This document shows, one piece after another, positions 19,515-30,590 of a stretch of 64,000 nt of DNA (within the stretch, counting starts at the first letter, position 1; each line of letters begins with the position of its first letter). The notes beneath the pieces were generated by a model that searched no databases, was not told the origin of the DNA, and saw only the letters and a program-made list of their open reading frames with translations. This stretch comes from Stenogyne calaminthoides. Lineage: Eukaryota; Streptophyta; Magnoliopsida; Lamiales; Lamiaceae. Position numbers and translations under genes: made by a program. The stretch lies in assembly GCA_037126765.1 (NCBI GenBank), contig JBBCBC010000001.1, positions 36,812,804 to 36,876,803 of the forward strand, read 5' to 3'.

Positions 19515-22500
19515 ATGGCCTCTCGTTCAAACTCTTCTGTTCCCCTAGAATCAGACCACCATAGTTCCTCTTCTTCCCCCTCTATCAATAAAATCCCCCG
19601 TGGAGACGCAAATGCGCCGGAGACGAATGTCTCGGGTTCAGGAATTCGTTGGCAAATTCGGCAACCGTTTGCCGTTCTTTCCTCCGACTCCGACGAAGCC
19701 CTAAATGGATTGGATAGGGACTTGGTCCGCAATGATTCTTCGGATGATTCAAGTGATGATTTTTTGCCCCAAATTCAAATTGGGTCTAGGGCTGTTGATA
19801 ATGTCAATGTAGATAGGAATGACGATGTTGCGAGGGGGAAAATTTTGATGGCTGTAAACATAACCGAATCGAACATAGGGGTAGTTGGTGAGCAAAATTT
19901 TGAGACTGATATACCTGTTGGTGTCCCTCATAGTCCAACATATAACGAGTATAATGCTCGTTATAGTTTTGATTGGCCCGAGCAACCTCATAGAATTAGG
20001 GTTGAGAATGAATACCCAGCGAGCAAGATAGCGAGCGTAATTGATGCAGATATGCTCACTCGGATGCATAGGAATTACGAAACCCCCAAGGATGTCTTTT
20101 TCTGGGCACCAGGTTCTGATGAGCGGGCCGACCAACCCCCTGAGGGTTGTGTTGCTGTAAATTTAGACACAATGGAAGCTAGCCTTCGATTTCCCCTCCA
20201 TCTGGCCATCACCCGCTTACTCGTGGAATGGAACATTACCATCACGCAGCTGAAGCCGAACGGGTGGCACATGATTATGAGCTTCCTGACTTTGTTCGGC
20301 AAGATGAGGCCAAGATACTATCCCTCAGCAGCTGAACTTGCTCGATTGGTGCACTTGACCCGTCCGAGGGGTGAACATGGGTGGTTGTTCATGCAAGCTA
20401 ATGCCAAGTGTAAAATCATTGAGGATGTGCCGAACAAAATCAGTGATTGGAAGGAAAAGTTTTGGTTCATTGGGGGCGATTGGAAGAGCCCGACCTCTGG
20501 AAGAGAACCAAATATTCGTTTAGACATCCCCACTGACTTCGGGGTGTACCGAAGTAAGTGATTTTGTGTCTTTCGTTCTTCGATTTGAACTGATTTTAAC
20601 TCTCTTTCTATTTCAGAGATTCCAGCTGCGACGGATAAGGAGACCAACGACGGCTATTTCAGCAGCGTTTGGCAAATTGATCTGGAGTCTCGCTCAGAAC
20701 GGTCTGTGAGAACTCTGAACACCGCCGATCAGAGGAAGAAAGGAGGTTTGTTCGTGCCTCCTCATCATCTTGTTGCTGTTAATCCTGCTGGTAAGGATGG
20801 CCTCTTGTATTTGTATAAGTTTTGTGCCATTTTGCTCGCTGTTATCCGTTTGTACATAATGGATTGTTTTGTTTACAACTTTCCCTGCTGTGACCATTAC
20901 TGTGAGTACATCTGAACATACTGAGATGGCTCGGAGAAAAAGGCCACAAGAGCTTGCTCGGATTCAGGCTGAGCGGGAGGCTCAGCGAACAGGCAGAGGG
21001 GAGGCGAGCAAGGCAAGCTGATCCGCGTCCGGCCCTGGGGAATCGAGCTGAGCATGAAGGAGTACTCGTTCGGCCGAGCAAGGGGCTGGCGAACAAGCTC
21101 CGTCGCCGAAGAGGCCAAGGATGGAAATCGCCGAGTAGGGGCCGAGCGAATAAACTCGGACGAGCATACCGAGCGAATAAGCTCAGACAAGCACTGAGGC
21201 CGTCAGGATGACTCGGACCCCTACTACCGAGGCAATCAGAGCGGCTACCTCCGTGGTCGGTCCAGTTTTGCAAATTGTGGAAATGGAGGTTGGCACATCT
21301 TCTCCACCTCCTGCTGGACCCCGATCATGGACTCCGTTGAATCCTGAGCTTCGGTCCCCTGAGGATATATTTGTTCGATCTGCTTTTTCTTTGGTTACTT
21401 CTGTTCTCTTTTCTCATATTGTTTGTTCGGGTGTATGTGTAGGTTGAGCAGGTTGTCGCCCTTGATGTCCAATCTGAAGAACTACTTCTGATCACCGAGT
21501 GTTCGCAAGGTTCCGGGCATTCCTGAGCATGTTCAGAAGGCGTGCCAGACTCCCGTTCGAGCATGGACCACCGAGCTGGAAGAGTCCACTACGGGTCCTA
21601 CTCCCCTGGAAAATATGCATCTGGGTTTGGTGCTTCAGGGCCAATCTATGGTTGTTCTTGAGAAATCCTATGCTTAGTCCGCCAACCTTCATGCCAACTA
21701 CTTGGCTTTGATCAGGAACTTCGAAGAAAAGGTGGGCGAGCTGAACAGGACTCAGGATGAACTGAGGTTGGCTCAGGGACAATCTTCTTCGGCACAAGCT
21801 GATGCTCGCCAGGCTCAAGAGGATGCCCGGAAGGCTCAGGAAAATGCTTTCGCCGAGAAGAAGATGCGCTGGCTCAGGAAGATGCTCGCCAGACTAAGGA
21901 GGAACTGATTCACTCTCAGGAGGAGGTGGCCAGTATACGAAGAGCTCAGGAGGATATGAATGTTGAGCTTCGTAGACTCCGAGCTGGCGTCGAGGCTATG
22001 GAAAATGAGAGGGACGCGCTCGGCCAACAACTCATCATTGCTGAGGAGACCAACACTCTTTTGGGTCTCGAAAATTCAAATCTGCACGATGATGAGTATG
22101 TTGATTCCATGTCCAACTTCTCCTACATTTGTGCCTTCGCCGATGCTATCCGGTCCTTTCGCCATGCATCCAACAGCGAACAAATTGCCCCTCTTATATC
22201 CAGTTTTCAAAGAAGACGATCGACAACCCACCGGATCGTGACCTTCCAATGTCGATTTGAATGATCGTGTGATTTCTCCGTTCTTCCTGAAGGGATCAAG
22301 GTTGATGATCCGATTCTGGATGAGGAAGATGGCTCAGATATGAATACCGCTGGTGTTGCTGGCCAAAATCTTGACCGAAGTCTGGGACCCGTCAGTCGCG
22401 AAAGCCGAGCAAAGGGACCACCTGTGACCGAAAGAGAATGTACCTTTGGCGAGCATTTGGTACTGACCATCTTGAAGGAGTTATTCTTTGGGGCCGAGCA

Positions 22501-22543
22501 CAATTTGTTCGACATCTCTCTCCGCGTCTACCCCCAATTATGA
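19515..22543 (+). pseudogene. Antisense spliced ORF of the Tat element, Transposase_28-like (putative gypsy-type domain)
   Basis: A gene opposite to gag-pol, between integrase and the 3' LTR. Its ATG at 19515 gives MASRSNSSVPLESD. An acidic, serine-rich N-terminus (residues 1-150) leads to a conserved block with ASLRFPLHLAITRLLVEW, QLKPNGWHMI and IEDVPNKISDWKEKFWFIGG. I recognise this as the plant putative gypsy-type transposon domain (PF04195-like). An intron with GTAAGT at 20554 and TTTCAG ending at 20616 joins VYR to KIPAATDK in frame. A second intron near 20790-20930 is likely. The 3' part (about 21700-22100) encodes a coiled coil rich in A, Q and E, including NFEEKVGELNRTQDELRLAQ. In-frame stops and frameshifts at 21020-21500 and 21680 break the later exons. 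Antisense extra ORFs are known in Tat elements; their function is unknown. Confidence 0.72.
20554..20616 (+). other. Probable 63 bp intron in the antisense ORF
   Basis: Donor GTAAGTG and acceptor CTATTTCAG flank a T-rich stretch. Removing it joins two open exons in frame (FGVYR then KIPAATDK), a continuity typical of this domain family. Confidence 0.7.
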
Positions 22544-24376
22544 ATTTGCTCCTTGATGTTATTGTTGTTTTTTGTCGAACATCGTTGTGTAATTTTTTTG
22601 TCTTCTTCACTTTCTCGTTCGAACAATGTCTTTAATACTTGTAGTTTTTTTGACTTCTTGTCTTTTGTTGAATATATTTACAACCCGAATGGATGGATTA
22701 CATCTTGAATCTGTTTCCTCTAACTTCGATTGTTTGATAATTGTTGAGGATGAAAATTGATACTTGTGTTGCTTGATGTTTGCTTTGTTGCTTCGTGTTC
22801 GCTTTGTTGCTTTCCAGTCTTTGCCCCTTTTCTTCTGAATGAATTCGAACATTGGGTTTGCCTATGCCCGCTCCTGACTTTTTTTGGTTTTGATTGTCTT
22901 ATTGACGTTGCAATCGGTTGATCGTCTTATTTAGGTGCGACCAGATGGGTTACTTTATGAACCCCCCCTTTATTGATGCACAATCGTCTTATTTAGGTGC
23001 GATCACTTCGTACTAGGGCCATCTTATTTAGCTGCGACCGACTCATCAATTTTTTTGTCTTCGGGTATCTGTAAAATCTGAGTCGTCTTTTTTGCATCGC
23101 GTACCCATTACTCGATTTTTTTTTTCTTTGGAATCGGTACGAACTCATTCGGTCGGTGAACATAGACTTGGGCTCGTTTCGTCTTTGTTCGGGTCGTCCG
23201 GCTTAGGTGCGACCTCAAATAGGCTTGAACTAGAAAATCTTAGCGAACAAAAGTACATATATCTTTCTTTTTCTTTTTGCAACACTTTGTATTCTATTAC
23301 AACCTTCATATTTGAAGAAGACTAATCTATTACACAACTATAGATATCAGACTAGGGTTTTGAATTTAAACCTTATCTTGAGTAGACACGAACTGGCCTC
23401 ACCTTATCCACAGAATTGATGTTGACAAGAATGTGGCACATCATCCTGTCTACCCCTTCTTGATAAGAATATACGGAAAGCGGCAGCAAAGACGCCTTTT
23501 GTCCCTCCCGGATAAAATTTTGTGATTATGCGGGAGGCTGCGGACATGAGCATGTGGCGAGCATGCCTGCTCGCCTATATCAGGTGCGAGCAAAACGTTC
23601 AGCTCGCACCATTCCGTCCCCTTTAATAGATGCCTGAGCATCAGCGTCCGCATATTGCTTCGAGCGGACACTATGACATCCCTCCCCTTCGGAGGAGATT
23701 TTGGGGATGCATAGGGGACTAATGACTTACTACTGCATAAGCAGTGAGTAACGTGGAGTGGCAACCATAACTCTGTCGAGCATCTTGAGTCCGGCAACGA
23801 GCTTCAACCTGTGCTCGTGATGTATATGGGGTAAAAGGCTCGTATCAGAACAGATGCTCGATTCAGCTGAATGTTTGCTGAATCGAGAGCTGGGTTCTTC
23901 TACGTCTGGGGGCATACTAAACCAATCTCCTCCTGAGAATTGTAATATGATTCCTTTTTTCTTCTTCATATGTTTTTTCTCTACTTTTTTTAGCTATCAA
24001 TATGCCCCTATTTATAGAACTATCCCAAGCTAGTGCTGGCATAACTAGCTGGTGCTGGCTCTTACTTTTGCTCCCCCTTTTGACATCTGTTCAGCTTTTT
24101 GACAGCTCTTGCTCAAAGATTGACTCATCCCTGCTTGGTTGCCACCACTTGTCAACTCGTTCTGATATGTATCTTCTGTTGACAACTCGTTCTGACACGT
24201 ATCATTTGTCTTTCGATAGTGCTGGCCAGCATTTCTTTTCCTGAAAATATGTGTCGAACATAAAGTGTTCTTCTTTCAGGATTGTCCTACTCGTTTGAAC
24301 TGAATGGCTGATTATGTTCGGCCCTTTGTGTTCGTTTCAGCTACATCGGCCATTATGTTCGGCCAACTACGATTAC
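22544..24376 (-). other. Tat non-coding spacer
   Basis: About 1.8 kb without a credible ORF. It contains three diverged copies of a TCTTATTTAGGTGCGA motif (22928, 22988 and near 23028) and a short ORF of low value at 23450-23797. It ends with two partial copies of the tandem unit below (around 24310-24376). Confidence 0.65.
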
Positions 24377-24593
24377 TTCAGCTGTGTGGATGATTTTGTT
24401 CGGCCGACACTATGCTCGCTAAAGCTGTGTGGACGATTTTGTTCGGCCAACACTATGCTCGCTAAAGCCGTGTGGACTATTTTGTTCGGCCAACACTATG
24501 CTCGCTAAAGCTGTGTGGACGATTTTGTTCCGCCAACACTATGCTCGCTAAAGCTGTGTGGACGATTTTGTTAAGACAACACTATGCTCGCTA
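24377..24593 (-). repeat. 43 bp tandem repeat before the Tat 3' end, five copies
   Basis: The plus-strand unit begins AAAGCTGTGTGGACGATTTT and continues GTTCGGCCAACACTATGCTC then GCT. Five near-identical copies run up to the integrase stop codon. Variation among them is low (CTG/CCG, ACG/ACT, CGG/CCG). Tandem repeats in this position are a known source of satellite DNA in Tat/Ogre elements. Confidence 0.88.
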
Positions 24594-25878
24594 TTATTGA
24601 TAGTATTTTTTCAAATTTGATGCATTCCACGAGTAGGACAATGGGACTCCATTCAGGTCTTCCAAGTCATAGGCCCCGTTTAGTAAATGTTCTGTAATTC
24701 TGAACGGACCTTCCCATGCTCGACCGAACACACCACTTGATACCCCCGTTGCTCGCTTTAAAACCAGCTCGCCCACATTGAACCTGCGTGTTCGGACTTT
24801 GGAGTTGTAAAACTTCTCTGATCTCTTTTTATACATAGCATTCTTGAAATCAACCTCCGTCCTTCTTTTTTCTAACAGGTCTGCACTCAGGGCGAGCGCC
24901 TGGTTATTGACGTGCTCTCCGAAAGTCATTGCTCGATGACTTGGAGTCTTGATTTCTGCGGGTATAACAGCTTCCGCACCAAATGCCAAGGCAAACGGGG
25001 TCTCCGCAGTTGATGTTCTGAAAGTTGTTCGATAGGCCCATAATATTTCAGGCAACTCTTCAGCCCATCCACCCCCCTTGGAATTATCAAGTCTGGCCTT
25101 GAGGGTATGCTTGATGATTTTATTAACGGCCTCAACTTGTCCATTTGACTGGGGATAGTACGGAGTTGAGTAGTGCTTTTTTATCCCCAATGAGCACAAT
25201 TACATGCGAATTCACTTCCATCGAACTGTTTACCGTTATCAGTTACTAATGATTGAGGAAGCCCAAATCGACAAATGATATTTTTCCAAACAAAATTCCA
25301 CATCCTTTGTTCGGTAATTTTGATAATGGCTTTCGCCGCCCATTTAGTATAATAATCAATGGCAACCACAAACATATCTTACTCCCCGACGTGCGAGGGA
25401 AATGGGCGGTAAATCGATTCCCCATTTAGCAAATGGCCATGGGCTATAAACTGACACTAATTCTTCAGGTGGGCTATGAATAAGTGGAGCATGTACCTGG
25501 CATCTGTGGCACGCGCGAGCATACGCGAGCGAATCCTTTTTGAGGGTTGGCCAATAATAACCTTGTCTGATTATTTTGTGTGCCAGAACGAGCCCACCTG
25601 TATGATTTCCGCATACTCCTTCATGGATTTGTTCGAAATCTGCGACCCTCTTCGGAGTAATACATTTCAACAATTGGAAGTGAGAAGCTTCTTTTATACA
25701 AATGCTCGTCTATGATAGTATAACGGCGATTTGTAATCTGGCAGTAAACTTGTGCCTTATTTTCGGGAGAAGTCCCTTTTGTAAGTAACTTCGAGATTGA
25801 GTCATCAAGTCTCTTGTTCTTTGTTACTTGGCGATCATAATTACGGAGGCGATGGCGAACAAGTTGTGACGACCACAA
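24594..25878 (-). pseudogene. int: Tat integrase, frame-broken
   Basis: Zinc-binding region in 25356-25673: HEGVCGNHTGG for the histidines and CHRCQVHAPLIH for the cysteines. Core: AIDYYTKWAAKA holds the first Asp (25320-25370), VTDNGKQFDGSEF the second (25220-25260), and SNGQVEAVNKIIKHTLKARL the Glu (about 25130). The C-terminal part (24594-24960) includes FNVGELVLKRATG and NLKKYYQ at the stop. The D,D,E triad is visible but spread over four open pieces in different frames (25621-25878, 25356-25673, 25181-25375, 24594-25199). The last 201 codons are uninterrupted. Confidence 0.88.
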
Positions 25879-27724
25879 TATCTGTTGTGTTCATCACTCC
25901 TTCTGCTGTTGCCAGGCGTGCCAAAGCATGAGCGAACGAATTACCCAATCGTGGTAATTGCTCTATGAAAACTTGTTCGAAATGCTCGAGCAACTCTTTT
26001 GCTAGTTGCTGATACTGTGCCATTTGTTCGCCTCGGGCCTCATACTCGCCTGTCACTTGGTAAACGATTATCTGAGAATCGCTATAAATCATCAGCCTCT
26101 AAATTCCCATTGTCATTGCCATCTGTAGTCCAGCGATCAAAGCTTCATATTCGGCTTCATTATTTGTAGCTGGGAAATCAAAACGGATAGCTGTTGTAAA
26201 TGTTTGCCTGGTTGGGCTGATGAGAACTACGCCTGCTCCGGCTCTTAAACTTGTTGATGAACCATCAACGTACATATGCCATGGTTGGTCGATAGCTTTT
26301 TCGAGCATTCGAGGATATGTCAACTCAACCATGAAATCGGCCATAGCCTGACCCTTCATTGCTGTTCGCGGAGCGAACGTAATGCCGAATTGTCCTAAAT
26401 CAACCGCCCACTTTAGTAATCTGCCGGCAGTATCTGGTCGGTGGAGGACTTGGCACAATGAAAAAGTGGTCAGTACCTCAACTGAGTGATCAAAAAAATA
26501 TGGTCGTAATTTTCGAACACTCATGACGAGGGCATATGCTAATTTTTCCAATGGTGGGTACCGGAGCTCGGCTTCCTTAAGCACTTGGCTTACATAGTAA
26601 ATGGGCAAGTGTATGGTCCCTTCTGCTCGTACGAGCACAGCACTGATTGCATGTTCGGATGCAGCAAGATACATATAGAGTTGTTCGCCTGGGGCAGGCT
26701 TAGACAGTGTCTGAGTATCTGTAAGGTACTGCTTCAATGATTCGAATGCATTTTGGCAATGCTCGGTCCACTGGAATTTTCCTTTCTTTAATGCTTCAAA
26801 GAAAGGTTTGCATTTGTCTCCAGTTCGTGATATAAACCGGCTTACGGAAGCTAAACGTCCAGTTAACTTTTGGTCCTCTTTCACATTTCTGGGGGCCTGC
26901 ATATCGAGCATTGCTTGAATCTTTGATGGGTTCGCTTCGATCCCTCGTTGACTGACCATATGTCCGAGGAATTTTCCTGAGTGAACCCCAAAGCTACATT
27001 TTTTCGGATTTAGCTTCATATTGTACTTCCTGAGTATATCGAACTTTTGTGCGAGGTGGGTGATGTGGTCTTCCTTATGTTTACTTTCAACCACAATATC
27101 ATCAATATATACCTCAATTGTTTGGCCGATGTGTTCGTCGAACATTTTGTTCACCAAACGTTGATATGTTGCTCCGGCATTCTTTAATCCGAATGGCATG
27201 CGTTGCAAACAGTACATGTTCTTTTCACTGCAGAATGCCGTATTCTTTTGATTGTCCAGGTGCATAGGTATTTGGTGATAACTAGCAAATGCATCAATAA
27301 AAGTCATGAGTTCGTGGCCTGCTGTATTATCGACCAAATAATCGATATGCGGCATCGGGAAGTTATCTTTCGGACATGCCTTGTTTAAATCCGTGAAATC
27401 AATACATAGCCTCCAAGATCTATTAGACCTGCAGACGAGCACAGGGTTCGCAAGCCATCTTGGGCATTTCACCTCTCGAATCAGTTTGTTGTCGAGCAAC
27501 TTTTTGATTTCACTGTTCATTACCGCATATTTTTCCAGACTAAACTTTCTGCGCTTCTGGATAACTGGAGTTTTTATTGGATCAAGGTTGAGGGAGTGGC
27601 ATGCATGTTTTAGATCAATGCCAACCATGTCCTCGTGCGACCATGCGAACACATCCAAGTTTGCCTGAAGATAAGCAATAATTTCTGTTCGAATTGGTTC
27701 AGGTAATTCTGAACCAATGAACAC
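25841..27724 (-). pseudogene. pol: Tat reverse transcriptase, RNase H and second (archaeal-type) RNase H
   Basis: One open frame from 27724 with a single in-frame TAG at 26101-26099. RT (27724 to about 27000) has PRWLANPVLVCRSNRSWRLC, KACPKDNFPMPHID, MPFGLKNAGATYQRLV and catalytic VYIDDIVVES. Next is the Ty3-type RNase H with connection (about 26930-26450). A second RNase H then begins HMYVDGSSTSLRAGAGVVL and TNNEAEYEALIAGL, and continues after the stop with IYSDSQIIVYQVTGEYEARG. A second, archaeal-type RNase H after the first marks the Tat lineage. This is the best-preserved enzyme in the window: one nonsense codon in about 630. Confidence 0.9.
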
Positions 27725-27963
27725 TTCTAACTCGGGTCTGTTCGAGTCGATTTTGATGGACTCCAGTTGTTCGACAGGTGTTTCTCGCTTTCTTTTTTGC
27801 TTCCACCGAGGATCTTGGATGGACCCCGATGCTTTTCATCAACCTCCATGGGTTCAAAGCCTATGCGAGGTTCTAGGTCCGTTTGCTCATTGGGCGGATC
27901 AATATTCATTTGATTAAGGAGATCTGGGGCATGAGCTGCTACCCTGGATTTTGTGTTCGCGCA
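27725..27963 (-). pseudogene. Tat protease-RT linker, shifted frame
   Basis: The piece 27727-27909 reads QTDLEPRIGFEPMEVDE and runs into the RT start region in another frame, so a frameshift lies close to 27725. Linker of the polyprotein; no domain recognised. Confidence 0.55.
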
Positions 27964-28776
27964 TTATGTGTTCGCGCGAGGAGCTGTGCTCGTCACAGTT
28001 ATGTTCGTCGGAAGATATTGAGGCGAGGCATTTGCTCGCTGGCCTGACTCACCAATCTCCCGTGTTTGCTCCATCATGTTGACAATATTTTGTTTTTCTA
28101 GTGCACATAATAGCAAACAATCTCGAGCTTTCTTCTGATCTCCTTTTACGCTACCTGTTCCATCTTGTGTTGGAAATTTAACACAGTAGTAATACGTAGA
28201 ACATGCCGCTTTAAATTCCTGAATAAACAGGCGACCTAGAAACCCGTTATAGGTTGACGGAACATCGATGATTACAAAATATAACATTCTAGTTTGTCGG
28301 ATGTCCGGATTCGGAGTTGATTCTAACTCGACTCCTAACCTAATCATGCCATAGGGTCGGGTTACAGATTCCCCGAAACCCATTATGGTATGATCACATG
28401 GTTCAATATAACTGCTCAAGTCCCCAACTTGCTTTTCCATCTGGTGAAGGGTGTTGACGAACAAAATATTCGCATAAGCTCCGGTGTCAACCAGGAGGCG
28501 GTGCACCTTCAACCCGAGGAGTCGAGCATTGATGGTTAAGGAGTCATTGTGGGGAGTTATGATTCCGTCGAGATCGTCTTCTGAAAACATAATCTGGTGA
28601 GAGGGTGGCGTGCTAGCTGATGTGCTTGCTACCTTCACTTGATGGACGCTTTGCATGGCACGCATCTCCATCTTTTTTTGTCTGTTCGATAATGTTGGTG
28701 CCTGGTAACATCCACCCACTGGACCATATTCAGGACGTATCATGTGAATCTCTTGACTTTCTCGACCTCTTCCCAC
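27964..28776 (-). CDS. Tat aspartic protease region (polyprotein fragment)
   Basis: 270 open codons. The active-site motif is LLVDTGAYANILF (D-T-G, about residue 95), preceded by a beta-rich stretch (FSEDDLDGIITPHNDSLTIN) and followed by YNGFLGRLFIQEF, which corresponds to the conserved YNxILGR block of Tat proteases. It would cleave the Gag-Pol polyprotein. No true start codon is expected, since the region is translated as part of a polyprotein. It leads into the linker with its end in GQRANASPQY. Confidence 0.85.
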   Translation of the reverse strand: MGRGRESQEIHMIRPEYGPVGGCYQAPTLSNRQKKMEMRAMQSVHQVKVASTSASTPPSHQIMFSEDDLDGIITPHNDSLTINARLLGLKVHRLLVDTGAYANILFVNTLHQMEKQVGDLSSYIEPCDHTIMGFGESVTRPYGMIRLGVELESTPNPDIRQTRMLYFVIIDVPSTYNGFLGRLFIQEFKAACSTYYYCVKFPTQDGTGSVKGDQKKARDCLLLCALEKQNIVNMMEQTREIGESGQRANASPQYLPTNITVTSTAPRANT

Positions 28777-28853
28777 AGTAGGAGGCCCTCTTTTAGATAA
28801 CTCGGACCTCTTACGTGATTCTTGGGATCATTTGTCGGATGTTTGTTAAACTT

Positions 28854-29884
28854 TTAAACACCCCCTTCGATCTTTGTTTTTTCTGTTCGAGAGTCTCTGC
28901 TCGCTGGCTTTTTTAAGAATTGGGTAAGACGATTATCTTCGTATAACTTCCAAAGTTGGCGGAGTAAATCGCGACAATTTTCTGTATTGTGCCCAATGTA
29001 CTCATGGTAGTTACAATATTTGGAAGCGTTAAGCCGATGTTTATCCATTATGATTCTTCTTGGCCTTTCCAACATGTCCCGATCTTTGATTTGGTTAAAG
29101 ATTATTTCCGTTGAAACTCCCAAAAGACTTCGTAGGGCGTTTGCTTCTGATCTTTCTTCGAATGGTTTGAATGAGCCTGGGGGTTTGTACCCCCCTTCAT
29201 TCATCACCTTCTTCCCGAAAACTTTCCTAGTTGTAGGTTCCTGACCCAATCGTGATTGGGCGAGCAAATCTTGCATGGCTATAATTTTGGCCGCTCGCTC
29301 TCGGAATTCTGAGTATGTGTTCGGCCAGTCTTGGTGCATGGCCTTCCACATATCAGTATTCAGGGTCAGGCCCCCGACCACCACGAGGATCTTGGCATCC
29401 TCTTCGATAGGGGCTCCATCATACAAACATTTATCAAATCTTTCTATGTATGCTCGATCAGGCTCACCTTTTAGTTGGGAGATCATGACCTTTGTTTTTT
29501 TTTTTGGTAGGCGACACACATGGATGAAAAGTGGGACAGAAATTGTTGTCCCAATTGGGCGAAAGATGTGATAGATGCAACTGGCAAAGTAGAAAACCAT
29601 CTATGTGCCCGATCACCCAAAGTCATGGGGAACGATCGGCACTGTTTTGCATCTGTGGCCCCCATCGCGATCATAAAGTCTGAATACTTGCTGAGATGGA
29701 CATGAGGGTCAGACTCAGCATCGAATATGGGAATTGGCGGTCGGGACTTCGCCACTTTCTCTTGTATTTCAGCCGCCATGATAGCTGGTGACAATGGCGA
29801 ACAGGGTATTATGCTCGCTCGAGGGTGGCTTTTGGTCGCGGCCAGGTCGGCCTGTAAACCCTCGATGGCTTTTTGCATTTCCAT
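28854..29884 (-). pseudogene. gag: Tat gag capsid and nucleocapsid, frameshift at an A-run
   Basis: Two overlapping open pieces. 29884-29483 has PPIPIFDAESDPHVHLSKY and LGDRAHRWFSTLP, the conserved retrotransposon gag core. 29600-28854 continues with ISQLKGEPDRAYIERF and the knuckle-like KYCNYHEYIGHNTENCRDL. The switch of frame coincides with a run of 13 T on the plus strand (about 29493-29505), where a slippage or homopolymer read error is likely. Gag forms the particle and binds the RNA. Confidence 0.85.
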
Positions 29885-30184
29885 AATTTTTGTGGAACTG
29901 ACAGACTTAGATCGGGGCTATTTCCCATCATGGGACCCAGTGGGTCATGCTCGTGATAGGCGATCCCCTTTCAAATCGTGCTTGACTACCCAATCGATGA
30001 TGGATAGACAATTTTGTTCCCGCCGATTTTTGTTTGGCATGCGAATGATCATGAAGATCTGAAGGTGCGGGCATTTTCGTTGGCTATTCCTTTCCTGGAT
30101 CCTGTCGCCTATTATTGCCGATTCGGTCTTTGGCGGAGAGCGTCAAACGTCCAAACGCTGATGGTCTAGATCCTTGAAATTTCG
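29885..30184 (-). pseudogene. gag: Tat gag, frame-broken stretch
   Basis: 300 bp joining the N-terminal and core gag pieces. No single frame is open and several CTG/CAG-free, CG-rich patches suggest consensus errors. No motif recognised. Confidence 0.5.
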
Positions 30185-30565
30185 TCATCGGGCGTGTCGC
30201 CGGCTTTTTCTTGGCCCGCCGCGAATTTTCTTTTTAACTTGCTCGCTATCAGGTGTACGTGAGCGTCGCTCTTCATGATCTTGAGTTTCTAATTTGGCCA
30301 ACTCTTTTTCAGCCCTCTCTTTCTGCGCTCGCAGAAAGAAAGTGATGGCCCTTGTTGTGGCCGCCGGATCATTCGCAATATCCTCGAGATTAGTAATCTC
30401 CCTCACGATCTTTATGAAATTTGGCTTAGCCTCTTTCCGGTCATGAGGTCGACTTTGCCACGACCTCTCTGTTTTGTGTATTCTAGATTGAGGCATTTTA
30501 TTTCTTTTTTTACGCCTCGGCCCACTAAGGGTTTCGTGTATGGATTGGTTTTTGGTGAAGTACAC
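30185..30565 (-). pseudogene. gag: Tat gag N-terminal piece
   Basis: 126 codons, very basic and charged (HERRSRTPDSEQVKKKIRGG). It lies just after the primer site, where gag should begin. An internal methionine (MPQSRIHKTERSWQ, about 30495) is a more likely start than the upstream one at 30565. It stops at 30185 before the core; whether it was once continuous with the core cannot be told. Confidence 0.6.
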
Positions 30566-30567
30566 AC

Positions 30568-30588
30568 CCCCTTCTTCTAGCGCCCGGT
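30568..30588 (-). other. Probable Tat primer-binding site
   Basis: On the minus strand GGCGCTAGAAGAAGGGGGTG follows two to five bases after the 5' LTR end. Tat elements commonly have a TGGCGC... primer site; here the first bases read CCGGGCGC, so the site is either altered or misread at a CTGG. The tRNA is not assigned. Confidence 0.5.
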
Positions 30589-30590
30589 TA

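Noticed and set aside
20842..21273. Minus-strand ORFs opposite the antisense gene (20842-21273, 20897-21190)
   Set aside because: Shadows of the plus-strand exon with biased Arg/Pro/Ser composition; no family resemblance.
24377..24593. CRISPR array
   Set aside because: The 43 bp units are directly adjacent with no unique spacers, and the setting is a plant retrotransposon.
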